This document shows, in pieces, positions 16,163 through 24,309 of a DNA stretch of 32,957 nucleotides (its first letter is position 1; each line of letters begins with the position of its first letter). The translations under genes and the position numbers were made by a program. The notes under the pieces are model-generated. The model was not told the origin of the DNA, made no database searches, and saw nothing but the letters and a program-made list of their open reading frames with translations. Location of the stretch: contig JADLEQ010000008.1 in assembly GCA_020846005.1 (NCBI GenBank), forward strand, positions 1 through 32,957, given 5' to 3'. Source of the DNA: Polyangiaceae bacterium (GTDB taxonomy: Bacteria > Myxococcota_A > Polyangia > Polyangiales > Polyangiaceae).

Positions 16163-18207
16163 GGCGCCACGCTCACCGTGTACTCCTCGTCGCCCGCTGG
16201 CGCGACGTCCGGCAGCGGCGGCGCGGCGCTCACGTCGACCACGAGGGAGAGCGCGAGGCAGACCCGCTGCCCGGCGAGGCCGAGCGGCTCCGAGCGCCAT
16301 GGGCTCGCCGCCTCGCTCGCGCCGGGCCGCTGCGCCGGCGCGAGCCTGCGGATCCGCACCGGGGCGCCGGTGCCGACCGGGCGCGCCTGCAGCAGCGCGT
16401 GACGATGCCGCGGGCGCTCGGACTCCGTCACGGCGAAGCGCGCGGGACCGGCGGCGCACACCACGTCCACGTCCCCCATCCACGCGAGGCGCCCCGTCCT
16501 CGCCTCGCCGGGGGCGAGGTCCGGCGCGCTCCGTGCGTCGTCGTTCGGCTCCGCCTCGTGCGGCGTCGGCGCCGGATCCGCGGACAGCACGAGCTCGTAG
16601 GTGTCGCTCACGTTCTCGTGAACGGGGTGCTGTTCGGCGCCGACATACCGATCCCGGTCTTGGAGGACCGCGAGCAGGTAGCTCCCCGGGCCGAGCTCCA
16701 GGCGGGGGACGGTGAGGTCTCGCGCGGGGGCACCCGCGCAGTAGCGCGCGAACGGCTCCTCGTGCCCCTGGCGGTACGCGAGCGTGCAGAGCGCGAAGTT
16801 CGGCAGGGCCGTCGTCGACAGGCGCACGTGCGCCGTCCCCGCGGGGACCTCGATCCGGTAGAAGTCGCGGTCGCTGCGGTCGGCCGCGAGGCGATGGCCG
16901 ATGTGCCCACGGACCTTCACCCCGAAGGGGACGGGCTGCGCGGCGGACGCTACGTCGTTCGGTTCGCGCTCGGTGCCGTCGAACGGCCGCTCCTCCGTGG
17001 CGGCGCGGAGCAGGCGCACGCCGGCCACGGCGCCCGCCGCGAGCCCGACCAGCACGGCGGCCACCGCGTACTTTCCGCGGCGGGCGAGCTTGCGCTCGTA
17101 CGCCTCCACCTCGTCGCGCGTGGCGACCTCGCTGTCCGGGCCCGCGAGCCCCTGGAGGCGGCCGCTGTCGAGCAGCAGCTCGACGCTCGGCTGGCCCTCG
17201 CCCTTCAGCTCCTCGACGAGCGCCCGCTGCAGGTCGCGCACCGACTGGAACCGATCGGCTGGGTCCTTCGCCAGGCACTTGAGCACGATCGCGCTCACCC
17301 CCGGCGTCAGCCCGAGCGCGGGGAAGCGCACGTGCGGCGCGACCGGAGGGTTCGAGATGTGGGCGAGGAGGATGGCGACGGGGGCCTCGGCCTCGAAGAC
17401 CGGGTGGCCGGTGAGGCACGTGTGCAGGAGCGCGCCGAGAGAGTAGATGTCGCTCCGGGCGTCGACCTCTTCGCCGCGGATCTGCTCGGGGGACATGTAG
17501 TGAGGCGTGCCGACGATGGAGCCGCGGGTCGTCACCTCGCTCAGCTCCTTCGACTCTCGGAGCTTCGCCAGGCCGAAGTCGAGGAGCTTGACGACGTCGT
17601 CGCCCGCTTGGCCTCGCAGGATGATGATGTTCTCCGGCTTCACGTCCCGGTGCACCATGCCGATGCCGTGCGCCTCGGCCAGGGAGCTGCAGGCCTGGAT
17701 CACGATCTTGGCCGTGCGCGCGAAGGCGAGCTGGCCCTCGCGTCTCACCAGGTGGAGGAGATCGATCCCGCGCAGGTACTCCATCGCGAGGTAGGTCAGG
17801 CCGTCCGTGGTGCCGAAGTCGAAGACCTGCACCGTGTTCGGGTGCGAGAGGCGGCTGGCGAGCTGCGCCTCCCGCTTGAAGCGCTCGAGGAGCTCCCGAT
17901 CGCGCGACAGCTCGCCGGCGAGCAGCTTGAGCGCCATCAGCTTGCCGATGCGCGCGTGCTCGACCTTGTAGACGACCCCCATGCCACCCCGGCCGATCCG
18001 CTCGACGATCCGGTACCGATCCGCGACGACGACCCCGATCAGCGGATCGACGCCGGCGTCCTCGTCGTCGTCACCGTCGTGGCGCCCGCCGCCGGGGGCG
18101 AGGGAGGTGCGCGTCGGGCCGTCCCCCGGCTCGAGGCGCATCCCGCACGACATACAATATCGAGCCTCGGGGAGGTTGCGCGCGCCGCACGCCGGGCACG
18201 GCAGCAT
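16159..18207 (-). CDS. Zinc-ribbon membrane Ser/Thr protein kinase with extracytoplasmic PPC-like domains
   Basis: A 682-residue protein. Its N-terminal zinc ribbon is CPAC...CMSC (Cys4, 7, 18, 21). A complete Hanks-type kinase follows: glycine loop GRGGMG (72-77), Lys94, HRDVKPEN with Asp188, DFG at 210-212, then GTPHYMSPEQ. A membrane segment spans about 381-397. The outer part has two units opening with EPND (near 415 and again late in the protein) that match pre-peptidase C-terminal-like beta-sandwiches (pattern DRDFYRIEVPAG, LGPGSYLLAVLQDRD). All catalytic residues are present, so it should be active. The ATG at 18207 was chosen for the zinc ribbon immediately after it; GGCGGAG lies about 12 nt upstream. 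It is 20 nt after the zinc-ribbon/Ig-like gene and overlaps the propeller gene. Confidence 0.93.
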   Translation of the reverse strand: MLPCPACGARNLPEARYCMSCGMRLEPGDGPTRTSLAPGGGRHDGDDDEDAGVDPLIGVVVADRYRIVERIGRGGMGVVYKVEHARIGKLMALKLLAGELSRDRELLERFKREAQLASRLSHPNTVQVFDFGTTDGLTYLAMEYLRGIDLLHLVRREGQLAFARTAKIVIQACSSLAEAHGIGMVHRDVKPENIIILRGQAGDDVVKLLDFGLAKLRESKELSEVTTRGSIVGTPHYMSPEQIRGEEVDARSDIYSLGALLHTCLTGHPVFEAEAPVAILLAHISNPPVAPHVRFPALGLTPGVSAIVLKCLAKDPADRFQSVRDLQRALVEELKGEGQPSVELLLDSGRLQGLAGPDSEVATRDEVEAYERKLARRGKYAVAAVLVGLAAGAVAGVRLLRAATEERPFDGTEREPNDVASAAQPVPFGVKVRGHIGHRLAADRSDRDFYRIEVPAGTAHVRLSTTALPNFALCTLAYRQGHEEPFARYCAGAPARDLTVPRLELGPGSYLLAVLQDRDRYVGAEQHPVHENVSDTYELVLSADPAPTPHEAEPNDDARSAPDLAPGEARTGRLAWMGDVDVVCAAGPARFAVTESERPRHRHALLQARPVGTGAPVRIRRLAPAQRPGASEAASPWRSEPLGLAGQRVCLALSLVVDVSAAPPLPDVAPAGDEEYTVSVAP

Positions 18208-18227
18208 GTCCGGGACGGACTCCGCCC

Positions 18228-19877
18228 TCACCGCGCAGCGCTCCGCGTGAAGTAGAGCACCGCGATCTCTGGCACGACCGCGCCCTCCCGGGGGATCCCT
18301 CCGCGGAGGTGGCCGTGGGCGATGACGCGCTCTCCGGCGATGAGCGCGACCGGGCCCCGGTGCACGAGGCGAGCGCGGCACGGCGGCGTGGTGCACCCGG
18401 CCGTGATCGCGAGATCCGCGAGCACCGAGTGGTCCTGCCGTTCGACGCCGCCGACGGTGCCCTCCAGCGCGACCGCCCAGCCGACCTTCGACGCGTCGGC
18501 GTCCGCGATCGACGCGAAGGTGGTGGTCGCCGTCGAGCGGAACCCGCGCGCCTCGGCCTCGAGGCTCGCTACGCGCTTCACGTGCACGCGGGCGACGCGC
18601 GGGGCGAACTCGGTGGCGGCGGCCTGGACGGAGATCGTCGTCTCGCCCACGGCGGACACCGTCATCATCTGGGCGAAGCGGCCCGCGGCGTCGACGGTGA
18701 TGGGGCGCCCGGCGACGGTGACGGTGCCGCCGGGGCGGGTGTGGCCCGCCAGCAGAAAGGTCGCGCCTTCGGTGACGACCCGGTCGCCGGGGGCCTCGAT
18801 GACGAGCGCCGGGAGGCGCAGGTGCACCGCGAGCGCGCCGTTCGTCGCCCGGCTCGCCGTCTGCAGGGAGTACGGCACGCGCCGCTCGCGCGACAGGTCG
18901 GTCTCCGCGGGGCCCTCGAGCTCCGCGGTCACGTCGAGCAGGTGCGTCCCCCGGCCGTTCGCGTCGAGCGGCACGCTCCGGCCGTCGACGATCGCGATGG
19001 TGGACGGCGCGCCGTGCACGTGGATCGCCAGGCGGGGCGGGTCGCGCGTGAGGGTCGACGCGTCGACCTCCAGGCGGTGGGGGACGGCGAGCTTCGCGGT
19101 GACGCGCTCCACGCGGCCTCCCGCCGGCGGCGTGAGCTGGAGCTCGACCTGCTGCGCTCCCACCTCGAGGTGGCGCGGCGCGAGGGAGAGCCGGGCGCCG
19201 CGGCGCTGGAACGTCGCCGACGCGCCGAGCCCCGACACCGTCGTGCCGTCCGCGCACGACGCGCACTCCAGCGCCACCACGTCGTGGCCCTCCGCGTCGA
19301 TCTCGGAGCTCGCGCTCACGTCCGTCCTCAGCGCCAGCGCGAGGGCCGCGGCTCCGCCCGCGAGGACCGCGGTGAGCGCGATCGAGCCCCCGATGACGCG
19401 GGCGTGGCGGTGTCGGAGGAGCGCCCGCAGCCGGTGCTCGGCGGTGGCCGGGCCGACGGCCGGGGCTCGCCCGCTCCGGGGCGCCCCGGCGGCGCGACGC
19501 GCGCTCGCCGGAGCGCGCTCGCTCGCCGGCTCGGCCGGCGGGACGTCGCCTCGTAGCCGGAGCCGCTCCGGGCCGCGCCGAGGATCGCCGCCTGCGTGAC
19601 CGACGGCGGCGCCCACCCGAGCTTCGATGCGTTCGCCGGGTCGGACGTTCGCGAGCCGCGCGATGAGCTCGGGGGCGACGCCCGCTTCGGCGCCCGTCGT
19701 CGAGACCGGCGCGGACCCGGCCGCGGCGCCGGCGGCCGCCAGCACGCCCGGGTCCGCGTACCCGACGACCGTCGCGTTGCCCGGGCGCGGCCGCGGGGAC
19801 CCGAGCGCCGCGGCGCAGGCGCCGCAGACCACCGCCCCCGGGGCGTTGGCGCTACCGCAGCGGGGGCACGCGACCAT
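18228..19877 (-). CDS. Zinc-ribbon membrane protein with extracytoplasmic Ig-like domains
   Basis: A 549-residue protein. The N-terminal zinc ribbon is CPRCGSANAPGAVVCGAC (Cys4, 7, 18, 21). A low-complexity Ala/Arg/Pro linker leads to one membrane segment (about 161-183). The outer part is mostly beta and includes a bacterial Ig-like stretch (TEGATFLLAGHTRPGGTVTV...VTVDAAGRF type) and a C-terminal domain with a Cys pair (CTTPPC). The ATG at 19877 begins the zinc ribbon. It is the first gene of the cluster, and its layout (ribbon inside, membrane, beta domains outside) parallels the kinase that follows, minus the kinase domain. Possibly a co-receptor or decoy of the kinase; function not known. 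Confidence 0.82.
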   Translation of the reverse strand: MVACPRCGSANAPGAVVCGACAAALGSPRPRPGNATVVGYADPGVLAAAGAAAGSAPVSTTGAEAGVAPELIARLANVRPGERIEARVGAAVGHAGGDPRRGPERLRLRGDVPPAEPASERAPASARRAAGAPRSGRAPAVGPATAEHRLRALLRHRHARVIGGSIALTAVLAGGAAALALALRTDVSASSEIDAEGHDVVALECASCADGTTVSGLGASATFQRRGARLSLAPRHLEVGAQQVELQLTPPAGGRVERVTAKLAVPHRLEVDASTLTRDPPRLAIHVHGAPSTIAIVDGRSVPLDANGRGTHLLDVTAELEGPAETDLSRERRVPYSLQTASRATNGALAVHLRLPALVIEAPGDRVVTEGATFLLAGHTRPGGTVTVAGRPITVDAAGRFAQMMTVSAVGETTISVQAAATEFAPRVARVHVKRVASLEAEARGFRSTATTTFASIADADASKVGWAVALEGTVGGVERQDHSVLADLAITAGCTTPPCRARLVHRGPVALIAGERVIAHGHLRGGIPREGAVVPEIAVLYFTRSAAR

Positions 19878-19883
19878 GGCGCC

Positions 19884-19889
19884 ACTATA
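19884..19889 (-). promoter_or_regulatory. Candidate -10 box implying a leaderless transcript
   Basis: TATAGT on the minus strand matches TATAAT at 5 of 6 positions. Only 6 nt separate it from the ATG at 19877, so transcription would start at or next to the ATG. No Shine-Dalgarno precedes that ATG and no good -35 was seen. Confidence 0.4.
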
Positions 19890-19959
19890 GCCGACGGGGC
19901 CCCGTCCAGCGGGAACCTTGGCCCGACCGGCCGTCCTGGGATAGCGACGCGGTGGCCCC

Positions 19960-20723
<764 letters not shown>

Positions 20724-20727
<4 letters not shown>

Positions 20728-21947
20728 GCGTCGGGCTGGACGAGGTGGTGGCGGCCGTCGAGGCCCGCCAGGCGGCGCTCGTGGGGGAGATGGCGGGGTA
20801 TCTCGTGCTCGCCGTCGCCGATCACGTGGTCACCGCGCCGCGGGCCGTCTCGCTCGCGCAGATCCGCCTCGAGGCGTCGGGCGACGTGCGCTTCGTGTCG
20901 GCGCCGGCGGTCGCGGACGATGTCGCGGAGCGCGGGCTGCGGGGGCTGCTGGCGCTCCTGTTGGAGTGCTCTCGCTCGCCGACGCCGGGGCTGTCGCGCG
21001 CCGCGCGCCCGCGGGCCACCGGTGGCGTCGCGGGGTTCGTGCGGGAGCTCGAGGCCGCGCTCGTGCCGGTGAATCGCCCCGCGTCGCGTCGCGCACTCGC
21101 GCGGCTCCAGCGCGAGACGGCGCGCGCGCTCGAGGGTGGCCTCGAGTCGCCCGATCGGCCCTCGCTCTCCCTGTTCGCGCCGGCGGACGCCGGGCCGCCG
21201 CGCGAAGCAGCCGAGGCGCCGCGCAGGTCGCCGGAGATCGCGCGCGCGGCGCCCGAGGATCGGCCGAGCCTCGAGATGATGGAGGTGCTCGACTCCGAGC
21301 TGAGCGTCGAGCTCGACGATGGCGACGACGCGCCGACGACGTGTCCGCCCGCCTGCGACGCGTCGCCGTCGCCCCGGCCCGTGGTGCCCGAGTCCGCCTG
21401 GGTAGCCCGCGCGCCGGAGGGCTTCGAGGCGCCGGAGGTCTTCGAGCTGAGCGAGCGGGAGGAGGACTCCACCCGCCCGCAGCCGTTCGTGACGCGACGG
21501 CGTCGCGTGGAGGAAGCGCGCGAGGCGACCCCGCTGCTCGGCACCGTGGCCGCCGAGCAGCGGGACGACCTCGCGTCCGCGCGCTGGCGGGCGGACGAGC
21601 CCGAGCCGCCCCTGGAGTCGACCGAGCCTGCGCCGCCGGTCGAGTGGGACGTCGCGGAGGAGGACGACCCCCTGGCGCTCGACGCGCTCGACTCGGGCTG
21701 GTCGGTCGACGCGCCGCCGGTCTACGTCGTCGCCGGCTCCGCGCCGCGTCCCGCGGAGCCGCTCTCCACGGAGCCCGCCCCGAGCCGGTTCGAACCGCGG
21801 CAGAGCGACGTCCGGGCCCTGGCCCGCGTCTTCTCGGTCGGCGAGGTGGACGACGCCGATCTCGCGCGGGGGCTACGCGCGCTGGCCGGCGTCGACGCGG
21901 CCTCCGCCTCCCCGCCGCCCGCGAGGGTCGGCGGGCGGAGCGGCTGA
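20724..21947 (+). CDS. Acidic, partly disordered protein coupled to hisF, unknown function
   Basis: A 407-residue protein starting at GTG 20724, overlapping the hisF stop by 4 nt, with GGGGAGGGAG just upstream. The N-terminal 90-100 residues are a compact alpha/beta region ([19 protein letters not shown], then [14 protein letters not shown]). A helical Arg/Leu-rich stretch follows, then a long Asp/Glu/Pro/Ser-rich region (about 150-370) that is probably disordered. A short helical element, [28 protein letters not shown], in the final 55 residues is split by acidic residues. The N-terminal part resembles the small segment seen in some myxobacterial kinase-associated proteins, but I cannot name a family. 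No signal peptide or membrane segment, so probably cytoplasmic. Confidence 0.75.
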
Positions 21948-21999
21948 GACCGTCGCGCGCGCCGTTGACTCCCGGCCGTGGAACGGATTGACTCGGTCC

Positions 22000-22383
22000 A
22001 TGCACGACCAGAACATGGCGATCCTGAAGGGACTCGTGTCCGTCGCCTGGGCCGACGGTCACGTCGCGGCGGAGGAACTCGAGGTCATCGAGGCGCTCCT
22101 GCAGGCCTTCGAGGCGAGCTCGAGCGAGTGCGCCGAGCTTCGCAGCTACGCGAACTCGCCCCGGACGCTGGACGACATCCCCATCACGGACCTGTCGTAC
22201 GACGACCGCAGGATCCTCCTCCAGCACGCCGTGCTGCTCACCTTCATCGACGGCGAGCAGCACGAGAAGGAGCAGAAGCTCATCGAGGAGCTCGCCGAGC
22301 GCCTCCGCATCCCCGGGATCGAAGCGCGCGGCATCGTCGACGCCGCGGCCCAGCGCGCCAAGGGCTTCCTCAACCTGCTCTAG
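22000..22383 (+). CDS. TerB-like (tellurite resistance TerB family) helical protein
   Basis: A 127-residue all-helical protein. MAILKGLVSVAWADGHVAAEELEVIEALL and LLTFIDGEQHEKEQKLIEELA both carry the D-G-x-x-x-x-E pattern of the TerB fold, which has two metal-binding acidic helix starts. The ATG at 22000 is preferred to a TTG 12 nt upstream because the conserved helix follows. TTGACTC occurs twice upstream, at 21965-21971 and 21988-21994; this direct repeat could be part of a promoter or operator. TerB-type proteins are stress-related and often membrane-peripheral; a tellurite role is not shown here. It is convergent with the response regulator. Confidence 0.82.
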   Translation: MHDQNMAILKGLVSVAWADGHVAAEELEVIEALLQAFEASSSECAELRSYANSPRTLDDIPITDLSYDDRRILLQHAVLLTFIDGEQHEKEQKLIEELAERLRIPGIEARGIVDAAAQRAKGFLNLL

Positions 22384-22423
22384 CGCCCGCACCCGGGCCC
22401 GGCCGGCGCAGGCTCGGCCGGCG

Positions 22424-22795
22424 CTATTTCATCCCGTCGCGCAGCCGCTCGATCTCCTTGAGCAGCGCGATGGGGCTGAAGGGCTTCGTGTAGTACGCGT
22501 TCGCGCCCGCCTCGGCGGCGCGCGCGCGCGAGTCCGCGTCGTCCAAGGCGCTGATGATGACGACCGGGACGTTGCGCGTCGACGGGTCACTCCGGAGCCG
22601 GCGGCAGACCTCGAAGCCGTCGTACTGGCCGGGGAGCATCAGATCGAGGAGGACGATGTCCGGCGGCGACGTGGCGGCGACATCGATGCCCTTGGCGCCC
22701 GACGCCACGGCCACGACCTCGTACCCGCGCGCCTGCACCAGGGCCTCGATCATGCGCCGGATGGCGTCCTGGTCCTCGACCACGAGGATCCTCAT
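22424..22795 (-). CDS. Single-domain response regulator (CheY-like)
   Basis: A receiver domain alone: MRILVVEDQD holds the acidic pocket (Glu7, Asp8), PDIVLLDLMLPG the phosphoacceptor Asp51, VVIISA the Ser/Thr switch and YYTKPF the conserved Lys. There is no output domain, so it signals by protein contact. The ATG at 22795 is chosen because it begins the fold directly and GGGGGA lies 4 nt upstream; an ATG at 22807 would add four residues (MGDR). It follows the degenerate histidine kinase gene by 46-58 nt on the same strand, so the two likely form one system. Confidence 0.92.
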   Translation of the reverse strand: MRILVVEDQDAIRRMIEALVQARGYEVVAVASGAKGIDVAATSPPDIVLLDLMLPGQYDGFEVCRRLRSDPSTRNVPVVIISALDDADSRARAAEAGANAYYTKPFSPIALLKEIERLRDGMK

Positions 22796-22823
22796 TCGAT
22801 CCCCCATCCTACACGCTTCGCCG

Positions 22824-22832
22824 ATAATTGCA
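22824..22832 (-). promoter_or_regulatory. Candidate extended -10 for the response regulator
   Basis: TGCAATTAT on the minus strand is an extended -10 shape in an unusually AT-rich pocket between the kinase stop and the response regulator. It could give the regulator its own transcript. No good -35 was found. Confidence 0.3.
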
Positions 22833-22853
22833 CGCTTGCCGCGAGGGCTCGGC

Positions 22854-24215
22854 TCAGGCCGGCAGCCGCAGCGTCACGCGGAAGCCGTGCTCGCCGGCGT
22901 CGCCCAGCTCGAGCACCCCCCCGAGCCGGGCGGCCGCGGTGTGGGCGACGAGCAGGCCGACGCCCCCCGGTCGCCCGAGCGCTTGCGGCTCGAGCCGGCT
23001 CTGCACGAGATCGGCGTGCGACGACCCGACCACCGTGGGCCCGCCGTCGACCACCTCGAGCTCCGCGCCGAGCGGCGAGCGCCGGGCCGTGATGGTCACC
23101 ACGGCGTCCCTGGGCGTCGCCGCGATGGCCTGGTCGACGATGGCGCGCAACCCGAGGGCGAGCACCCGCCGCAGGGTTCGCACGCGCACCGTGGCGCTCG
23201 CGCCGCGGGTGAGCCGCACCCCGTGCCGCGCCGCGCGAGCGCCGGCGGCCTCGATCACCTCGCTCACCAGCTCCTCGAGCACGAGGTCGGACTCGGTGTC
23301 CGGCTCCGGGCAGCGCGCCACCCGCTCGAGCTCCCCGAGCAGCTCGTGGCTCTGCGAGACTCGCCGCTGGATCGACTGCACGAGCTCGTTGCCGTCGCCG
23401 AGCGCGGCGGCGACCGCTGCGGCGTCCGCGCGCTGCCCCTCGACCGTCCGGCGGAGGACCGGCGCGACGCTGCGCGCGAGCGCGAGGAGCAGATCGAACC
23501 GCTCCACCATCGCCTCGCCGGGCGGCGCAGGGATGACCGACGGTGGGCGGGTGTCCGCGCCGAACGTCAGCACCTGGGCGAGCTCGCGCGCGTAGGCCTC
23601 GCCGAGCTGCTGCGCTTGCTCGAGCTCCTTCCGGAGCGCAGCCATCTCGCGCTGATCGCTCGCGCCGTCCGCCGGGAGCACGAGGCTCTGGGTCGACCCC
23701 TCCAGCTCGACCCTGCCGCCGTGGCGAGTCGCCATCCGCGCGAGCCAGCGCTGCTCGACCTCGTTCACGGGGCCCTCGTCCGGCCCGAGCTCGACGCTGA
23801 CCCGGACCCAGTCGCCGATCCGCCGCACCTGCACCTCGCGCGACGAGGTGTCGAGCCCGCCGCCGCCCCGGCGGACGAGCACGTGCAGCATCCGCTCGAG
23901 CTCGGCCTCCTCGCCGACGACCTCGGTGCCGGCGCCGGGCTCGAGCCCGATGCGCGCGTCCGGCGCGAGCTTGCAAATCATCGCGGCGACGTCGAAGCGG
24001 CCGCGCCGCCCCTTGGCGGCCGAGCTCTGGAGCGTGCTCAGGAGCTCGATCGCGTCGTCGAGCGCGTCGAGCGAGGTCTCCACGGGCGCCAGGGAGTCGC
24101 GCAGCTCGGGCTTCTGGATCTGGACCATGCCCTCGCGGAGCGCGCGCGCCGCGCCCCGCGCCTCCTGGGCGAGCAGCCACCCGATCTCCTGGCGAGTCAG
24201 GCGCTCGGTGGTCAT
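22854..24215 (-). CDS. Degenerate histidine kinase-like protein with two ATPase-like regions
   Basis: A 453-residue soluble protein with no membrane segment. The N-terminal half (about 1-180) resembles a worn dimerisation helix plus HATPase region (ARIGLEPGAGTEVVGEEAELERMLHVLVRR) without nucleotide motifs. A coiled coil follows (about 186-216). The C-terminal half has a helix pair with a possible phosphoacceptor His290 (SQSHELLGELERVA), then a HATPase domain with a G1-like VVDGGP (388-393) and a G2-like GGVGLLVAHTAAARLGG. The N-box reads LGLRAIVDQAIAATP, with Gln at the usual Asn and no other Asn, so ATP/Mg binding may be lost. It is followed on the same strand by the single-domain response regulator. 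It may be a scaffold or phosphatase rather than a kinase. Confidence 0.78.
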   Translation of the reverse strand: MTTERLTRQEIGWLLAQEARGAARALREGMVQIQKPELRDSLAPVETSLDALDDAIELLSTLQSSAAKGRRGRFDVAAMICKLAPDARIGLEPGAGTEVVGEEAELERMLHVLVRRGGGGLDTSSREVQVRRIGDWVRVSVELGPDEGPVNEVEQRWLARMATRHGGRVELEGSTQSLVLPADGASDQREMAALRKELEQAQQLGEAYARELAQVLTFGADTRPPSVIPAPPGEAMVERFDLLLALARSVAPVLRRTVEGQRADAAAVAAALGDGNELVQSIQRRVSQSHELLGELERVARCPEPDTESDLVLEELVSEVIEAAGARAARHGVRLTRGASATVRVRTLRRVLALGLRAIVDQAIAATPRDAVVTITARRSPLGAELEVVDGGPTVVGSSHADLVQSRLEPQALGRPGGVGLLVAHTAAARLGGVLELGDAGEHGFRVTLRLPA

Positions 24216-24309
24216 GCGGACATGATGCCACAGCTCGGCGCTCGCCCGTCAACCGTGGGGCCGCGCGGGGGCGGGCGCGGCGCGGCGCGGGCTGTTACGC
24301 TGCGGCGTC

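Noticed and set aside
22400..22424. GCCGGC repeats as a terminator between the TerB-like gene and the response regulator
   Set aside because: Only a 6-bp self-complementary stem with no extension and no proper T-run; chance is likely at this GC content.
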